64,000 nt of DNA from Glycomyces artemisiae (GTDB taxonomy: Bacteria > Actinomycetota > Actinomycetes > Mycobacteriales > Micromonosporaceae), in NCBI RefSeq assembly GCF_003002955.1, contig NZ_PVTJ01000011.1, positions 1-64,000 on the forward strand. The letters run 5' to 3'. The translations under genes and the position numbers were made by a program. The notes under the pieces were generated by a model that was not told the DNA's origin, ran no database searches, and was given only the letters and a program-made list of their open reading frames with translations. Every line of letters begins with the position of its first letter. The first letter of the stretch is position 1. Of the stretch, positions 59,662 through 64,000 are shown one piece after another.

Positions 59662-60018
59662 TTACCCGCGGGAGTGGTCGATCGCGGACTTCCAGATGCC
59701 CGCGTACTGCGCGCTGGAGCTGCCCGGGCAGTAGGCGTAGGACCAGCCGTACCGGCGCCACGCGCCGTCGGCCTCGTAGACCTCGCCGGCATTGTCCTTG
59801 CACGTGACGGAGGCGGCGTAGGACCCGCCGTTGGCGTGGTCGCACTTGGCGACCGCACCCCAGGGCTTCTGCACTTGGTAGGTGCATCCGGTCGGCCAGT
59901 CCATGATCGAGACGTCCTGGGCCGCGGCGGGGGCCGCGGAACCGATGGCGAGGAGGCCGGCGGTCGCCGTGCCGATCAACGCGGCCGTCACGGCCCGTCG
60001 GAGGCGAGTTCTGAGCAT
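59662..60018 (-). CDS. Small secreted four-cysteine protein (paralogue 1)
   Basis: 118 residues. Signal peptide about 1-33 (AVTAALIGTATAGLLAIG, then AAPAAA). The mature chain has Cys in WPTGCTYQVQ, AKCDHANGGSYAASVTC and YAYCPGSSS, and is Trp/Tyr-rich. It lies 17 bp upstream of its paralogue in one operon. AGGTGA precedes ATG 60018. It is divergent from a SARP/AfsR regulator; no known function. Confidence 0.82.
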   Translation of the reverse strand: MLRTRLRRAVTAALIGTATAGLLAIGSAAPAAAQDVSIMDWPTGCTYQVQKPWGAVAKCDHANGGSYAASVTCKDNAGEVYEADGAWRRYGWSYAYCPGSSSAQYAGIWKSAIDHSRG

Positions 60019-60209
60019 CGCGCTTCACCTGCTTTCTGCGTTGTGCACCGATGTGCTTCGGTGATCCGCTTCACATCATGCGGAACGCGTGTGGTGATAA
60101 TGTGGCGGTGCTGTGGTGCGCGCAGACAGATTCGACCCTGTTCGGTTGGCGCGGAAGGACTTTCGCATCGACCACATGGGTCGTGGAGACACGACCGGCG
60201 GAGGTCGGC

Positions 60210-62999
60210 ATGGCTGCGACGACGGTGCGGTTCCGAGTGCTGGGGCCGATGGAACTAGTGGTGGACGGACGGTCGGCCACGCCGGCGGGCTTCAAGCCGC
60301 GCGCGCTTCTGGCGCTGCTGCTGGTCGGCGCGAACCGCATGTGCGAGCGGGACTGGCTGATCGACCAGCTCTGGGCGGGGCGGCCGCCGAACGGCGCCCC
60401 GGCCACGTTGCGCGCGTACGTGTATCAGATCCGCAAAAGACTGCTCCGACTCGGCGTCGGCGCGGTCCTGCACTCCCGCGACGGCGGATACCTGCTGGAG
60501 GCCGCCGCCGGGACGGTCGACGCGCTCCGCTTCGAGGCGCTGTCCGCACAGGGGCGCGCCGCGCTGCGGGGCGGCGCACTGGAGGAAGCGGTCACGGCGT
60601 TCCGGGAGGGTCTGGCCCTATGGCGGGGTACGGCGTTCACGGGAATCGACGTGCCCGCGGTGCGGGACCGTGCGCGGCAGCTCGACGAGCTCCGTCTGGA
60701 AGCGACCGAGCAGTGCCTCGGCGCGGAACTCGACACGGGCGCGGCTGTCGCCGTGTCCGAACTGGAGCACTTGGCGGCCGCGCACCCGCTGCGCGAGGGC
60801 CTGTGGCGGCTGCTCATGCTGGCCCTGTACCGGACCGGACGGCAGGGCGAGGCGCTGGAGGCGTTCCGGCGCCTGCACCGGCTGCTGGACACCGAGCTCG
60901 GGGTCAAGCCGTCACCGGAGGTCGAGCTGCTGCACCGGCGGATCCTGGACTCCGACCCCGGGCTCCAGCGCCCCGCTCCCGCGACCGCTCCCGCGGCGGT
61001 GACCGTGCGGACGCTGCCGCGCCAGCTGCCCGCCGCCCCTGCGCACTTCACCGGGCGCGAAGCGCAACTGTACGAACTGAACGGACTGCTGGAGGCGGGG
61101 ACCGCCGCGGTGGCGGCGGTGACGGGGACCGCCGGGGTCGGCAAGACCTCCTTCGCCCTCCACTGGGCGCACCAGGTGTCCGACCGCTTCCCCGACGGCC
61201 AGCTGTACGTCAACCTGCGCGGCTTCGACCCGGTCGGGCAGCCCGTCGCGCCCGGCGAGGCGGTCCGGGCGCTCCTGAGCGCGCTCGGCACCGCGCCCGA
61301 GGCCGTCCCCGGCGACCTTGACGCGCAGATCGGCCTCTACCGGAGCCTGGTGGCGGACAAGCGGATCCTGCTCGTCCTCGACAACGCCCGGGACGCCGCG
61401 CAGGTGCGCCCGCTCCTGCCCGGCGGGCGCGGCACGGCCGCGGTCGTCACCAGCCGCGACAAGCTCTCCGGGCTCGTCGCCCAAGGGGCGCGGCCGATCG
61501 GGCTGCGTCCGCTCGGCAGCGCGGAGGCCGGGCTGTTCCTGGAGCGGCGGCTGCGCAGGCGCCGCACCGCGGCCGAGCCGGAGGCGGCCGCACAGATCGC
61601 GGACCTGTGCACCGGGCTCCCGCTGGCGCTCGCGGTGGTCACCGCCCGCGCCGCCGGGAACCCGCACTTCGCGCTCGCGGCGCTCGCCGCGGAGCTGCGG
61701 GAGGCCGCGCGCCGCCTCGACGCGCTCGCCGACCCCGACCCGGCCGCCGACGTGCGAGCCGTCTTCTCGTGGTCCTACCGGGCCCTCTCCCCCGGCGCCG
61801 CAAGGATGTTCCGTCTCCTGGGGACGCATCCGGGACCGGACTTCACCGCCGCCGCGGCGGCCTCGCTCGCGGGAACCAGTGCGGCCCAAGCGCAGCGTCT
61901 CCTCACCGAGCTGGCCCATGCGACCCTCGTGTTCGAGGCGTCCCCGGGCCGGTTCGCCTTCCACGACCTGCTCCGCGCCTATGCCGCCGAACTCGCCGAA
62001 GCGGACGGCGAACGGGAGGAGGCGGTGCTGCGGATCCTCGACCACTACCTCCACACCGCCGCCGCGGGGCTGCGACTGATCAACCCGATCCAGGACCGGG
62101 TCGCGACCGCGCCCGCCCGCCCCGGCACCGCGCCGGAGGCGCTGGAGGACGGCAGGGCCGCGATGGCCTGGTTCGCCGCCGAGCACGCCGTGCTCCTCGC
62201 CGCGGTCGAGCACGCCGCGGCCTCCGGACACGACGGCCACTGCTGGCGGTTGGCATGGACCGTCTCCGACTACCTCCACCGCAGCGGGCACTGGCACGAC
62301 CTCGAAGCGTGCTGGGAGCGCGTCTACGCGTTCGTCGAGCCCCTCGGCGACCACGGGGTCCTCTCGCGGGTGCAGCGCCGCCTCGCGTTCGCCCACACGC
62401 TCCTCGACCACTTCGAGGAGGCCGATGAACTCCTCGACCGGGCGCTGGAACGGTGCCGCAGGCCCGGATACGAGATCGATGAGGGCCACGTGCACCAGCT
62501 GCGCGGCTACGTGTGGCGCAGGCAGGGCCGCGGCGACGCCGCCCTGGAATGCAACCGCCGCGCGCTCGAACTGTACCGGTCGGCCGGGCACCTCGGAGGC
62601 GAGGCGATCGCGCTCAACTCGATCGGCTGGCACCTTGCCACGGTCGACGAGGAGTACGAGGAGGCGCTGGCCGACTGCGAGGCGGCACTGAAACTCGCGG
62701 AGTCCGCGGGCGACCTCGCCGGGCAGGCCGCGGCGCGGGACAGCCTCGGGTACATATACCGCAAGCTGGACCGGTACGAGGAGGCCCTCGCCCACCACCG
62801 CCGCTCGGTGGACCTCAACCGCGAGGCCGGACTGCGGTCCGGGGAGGCCGCCGCGCTCACCGGCCTCGGCGAGGTGCTCCTGGAGACCGGCGACCGCGGC
62901 GGCGCGCGGAAGGCGTGGGCACAAGCACTCGCGGTGTTCGAGGACCTCGGCCACCCGGAAGCGGAGCGGATCCGCGGGCGGCTCGCCGAGCTCGGCTAG
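60210..62999 (+). CDS. AfsR/SARP-type regulator with NB-ARC and TPR domains
   Basis: 929-residue regulator. Layout: an OmpR-like DNA-binding domain (about 1-95; RFRVLGPMELVVDGR, LRAYVYQIRKRL), a BTAD domain (about 100-245), an NB-ARC ATPase with P-loop GTAGVGKTS (Lys312) and VTSRDKLSGLVAQGA, then a winged helix, and C-terminal TPR repeats (about 720-925; LNSIGWHLATVDEEYEEAL). GGAGG precedes ATG 60210. GATAAT (60096-60101) may be the -10. SARPs usually activate secondary metabolism; no such cluster is visible, so the divergent secreted-protein pair is the nearest candidate target. Confidence 0.93.
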   Translation: MAATTVRFRVLGPMELVVDGRSATPAGFKPRALLALLLVGANRMCERDWLIDQLWAGRPPNGAPATLRAYVYQIRKRLLRLGVGAVLHSRDGGYLLEAAAGTVDALRFEALSAQGRAALRGGALEEAVTAFREGLALWRGTAFTGIDVPAVRDRARQLDELRLEATEQCLGAELDTGAAVAVSELEHLAAAHPLREGLWRLLMLALYRTGRQGEALEAFRRLHRLLDTELGVKPSPEVELLHRRILDSDPGLQRPAPATAPAAVTVRTLPRQLPAAPAHFTGREAQLYELNGLLEAGTAAVAAVTGTAGVGKTSFALHWAHQVSDRFPDGQLYVNLRGFDPVGQPVAPGEAVRALLSALGTAPEAVPGDLDAQIGLYRSLVADKRILLVLDNARDAAQVRPLLPGGRGTAAVVTSRDKLSGLVAQGARPIGLRPLGSAEAGLFLERRLRRRRTAAEPEAAAQIADLCTGLPLALAVVTARAAGNPHFALAALAAELREAARRLDALADPDPAADVRAVFSWSYRALSPGAARMFRLLGTHPGPDFTAAAAASLAGTSAAQAQRLLTELAHATLVFEASPGRFAFHDLLRAYAAELAEADGEREEAVLRILDHYLHTAAAGLRLINPIQDRVATAPARPGTAPEALEDGRAAMAWFAAEHAVLLAAVEHAAASGHDGHCWRLAWTVSDYLHRSGHWHDLEACWERVYAFVEPLGDHGVLSRVQRRLAFAHTLLDHFEEADELLDRALERCRRPGYEIDEGHVHQLRGYVWRRQGRGDAALECNRRALELYRSAGHLGGEAIALNSIGWHLATVDEEYEEALADCEAALKLAESAGDLAGQAAARDSLGYIYRKLDRYEEALAHHRRSVDLNREAGLRSGEAAALTGLGEVLLETGDRGGARKAWAQALAVFEDLGHPEAERIRGRLAELG

Positions 63000-63005
63000 C
63001 CGCAG

Positions 63006-63030
63006 GGGGCCGGATCGGCCGAGCGGCCCC
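63006..63030 (+). terminator. Hairpin after the SARP gene
   Basis: GGGGCCG / CGGCCCC with an 11-nt loop, 7 bp after the stop; no U-tract. Confidence 0.5.
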
Positions 63031-63147
63031 GGCCGCACGCGGACCCGCCCGTCCGCACTGCGAGCGGGCCGTGCCGCGACGGGCCCCGGCCCCACCACGG
63101 GCCCCGTACATACGTTCCCGTCACATCAGGGCACCGCCCGCCGGGAA

Positions 63148-63169
63148 CGAGGTTAGCCTCTCCTAATAT
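63148..63169 (+). promoter_or_regulatory. IdeR/DmdR-like iron box over the siderophore permease promoter
   Basis: The 19 bp at 63148-63166 match about 15 of 19 positions of the DtxR/IdeR consensus (TTAGGTTAGSCTAACCTAA). It overlaps the -10 TAATAT (63164-63169), which lies 6 nt before GTG 63176: iron-dependent repression of a leaderless transcript. Confidence 0.65.
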
Positions 63170-63175
63170 CGGCTG

Positions 63176-64000
63176 GTGCCCGTCGCCCTCTCTGTCCCCC
63201 GGCCCGCCGCCACCGCCCGCGGCCGGGCCGCCGTGTGCGCTGCGGCGGCGGTCCTGTTGGGGCTCATCGTGATCGCCTCGCTCGCGTTCGGCGCGCGCGA
63301 CCTCTCCCCCGCCGAGGTGTGGGACGGCCTCACCCGCGCCGATCCGATCGCGGCCTCGGTCGTGTGGGACCAGCGCGTGCCGCGGACCCTCGTGGGCCTG
63401 CTCGCCGGGGCCGGGCTCGCGGTCGCCGGGGTCCTCATGCAGACCCTCACGCGCAACCCGCTCGCCGACCCGCGGATCTTCGGCGTCGCCGCCGGGGCGA
63501 GCCTCGGCGTGGTGCTCGGCATGAGCGTCCTCGGACTCACCGGCATGGGCCAGTACGTGTGGCTCGGCATCGCCGGAGCCCTGGTCGCCGGGGTCGTCGG
63601 GTACGCCGTCGCGACCCTCGCGACCCGCGCCGCCGGCGGCGGGACCGCCACGTACGCGCTCACCGGGGCCGCGATCGACGCGAGCCTCTCCGCGGTCGTG
63701 TACGCCGTCCTCGCCACGAACGTGCAGTCCTTCGACCGGTACCGGTTCTGGGCCGTCGGGTCGCTCGCCGGCCGCGGCGCCGACATCGCGATCGGCATGG
63801 CGCCGTTCCTCATCGCCGGGCTCCTCCTCGCGTTCCTCGCCGCACGCGGGCTCGACGGCCTGCAACTGGGCGCCGAGACCGCCGCCGGGCTCGGCCACCG
63901 CGTCGGCCTCGTGCGCGGGACCGCCGCGGTCACCGTCGCGCTCCTCACCGGCGCGGCCGTCGCCGCCGCGGGCCCGGTCGGGTTCATCGGCCTCGCGATC
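63176..64000 (+). CDS. FecCD-type iron-siderophore ABC permease (partial, runs off window)
   Basis: First 275 residues of a permease open to the window end. After an Arg-rich start come a hydrophobic helix and the FecCD core RVPRTLVGLLAGAGLAVAGV, LTRNPLADPRIFGVAAGAS and LDGLQLGAETAAGLG. It moves ferric siderophores with a partner permease, ATPase and binding lipoprotein that should lie downstream. GTG 63176 is preceded by the iron box and -10, with no ribosome site. Confidence 0.92.
   Translation, partial: MPVALSVPRPAATARGRAAVCAAAAVLLGLIVIASLAFGARDLSPAEVWDGLTRADPIAASVVWDQRVPRTLVGLLAGAGLAVAGVLMQTLTRNPLADPRIFGVAAGASLGVVLGMSVLGLTGMGQYVWLGIAGALVAGVVGYAVATLATRAAGGGTATYALTGAAIDASLSAVVYAVLATNVQSFDRYRFWAVGSLAGRGADIAIGMAPFLIAGLLLAFLAARGLDGLQLGAETAAGLGHRVGLVRGTAAVTVALLTGAAVAAAGPVGFIGLAI

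Noticed and set aside
62996..63987. Two minus-strand frames opposite the start of the FecCD gene
   Set aside because: The plus frame encodes clear FecCD membrane segments with an iron box and -10; the antisense frames are compositional shadows.

Overview
The window is very GC-rich, densely packed DNA from a filamentous actinomycete. Evidence for this is the many GTG/TTG starts, the 1-8 bp gene overlaps, the AfsR/SARP regulator, the SigB/F-type sigma factor and the IdeR-like iron box. Plant-directed glycosidases suggest a soil- or plant-associated genus such as Glycomyces, but that name is only a guess. I see no insertion sequence, phage gene, CRISPR array, rRNA or tRNA.

Layout. 1-19.5 kb is mixed chromosomal material: a sigma-factor end, a secreted GH39-like glycosidase, a TetR/DUF418 pair, an erythromycin-esterase-like protein lacking its catalytic histidines, and a CPBP protease with a two-component system. 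It continues with a NUDIX hydrolase, a UbiB-type kinase, an ABC exporter with a second two-component system, an ArsR/SRPBCC operon, a methyltransferase, a DMT transporter, a VOC protein, an AraC regulator and a thioesterase.

19.6-39.9 kb is the most interesting block. A six-gene operon encodes complete trans-4-hydroxyproline breakdown: a three-subunit D-hydroxyproline dehydrogenase, a deaminase, a 2-epimerase and 2-oxoglutarate semialdehyde dehydrogenase. A GntR regulator precedes it. Upstream lies an eight-gene operon for a peptide ABC importer, prolyl aminopeptidase, Xaa-Pro aminopeptidase and a GH127 beta-L-arabinofuranosidase. A divergent GH36 alpha-galactosidase follows. The parts match the chemistry of plant hydroxyproline-rich glycoproteins (extensins), which carry beta-L-arabinofuranosides on hydroxyproline and alpha-galactose on serine. 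None of the glycosidases or peptidases in the block has a signal peptide, so the model is import of glycopeptides followed by cytoplasmic deglycosylation and hydroxyproline catabolism. A shared palindrome near ATATGT-N-ACATAT sits before both operons.

39.9-47.5 kb: a TetR/aldo-keto reductase pair with twin operators, a secreted CBM2-GH5 cellulase with a CebR-like box, a HEAT protein with a MerR-HEAT fusion regulator, and two MFS transporters.

47.5-54.3 kb is a glycopeptide (vancomycin-type) resistance island: murF, vanH-vanA-vanX plus a coupled GNAT acetyltransferase, vanRS, and a VanY-like peptidase. vanH and vanY have promoters with the same VanR-like box and identical spacing down to a leaderless ATG.

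54.3-64 kb: an MFS exporter with its HxlR repressor, a WYL regulator with RidA, a small membrane protein, a TetR regulator, two tandem secreted four-cysteine paralogues, a large AfsR/SARP regulator, and the start of an iron-regulated siderophore ABC permease cut by the window end.

Several genes have an extended -10 hexamer (TANNNT) 6-7 nt before the start codon and no Shine-Dalgarno sequence. I used this leaderless layout to choose starts.
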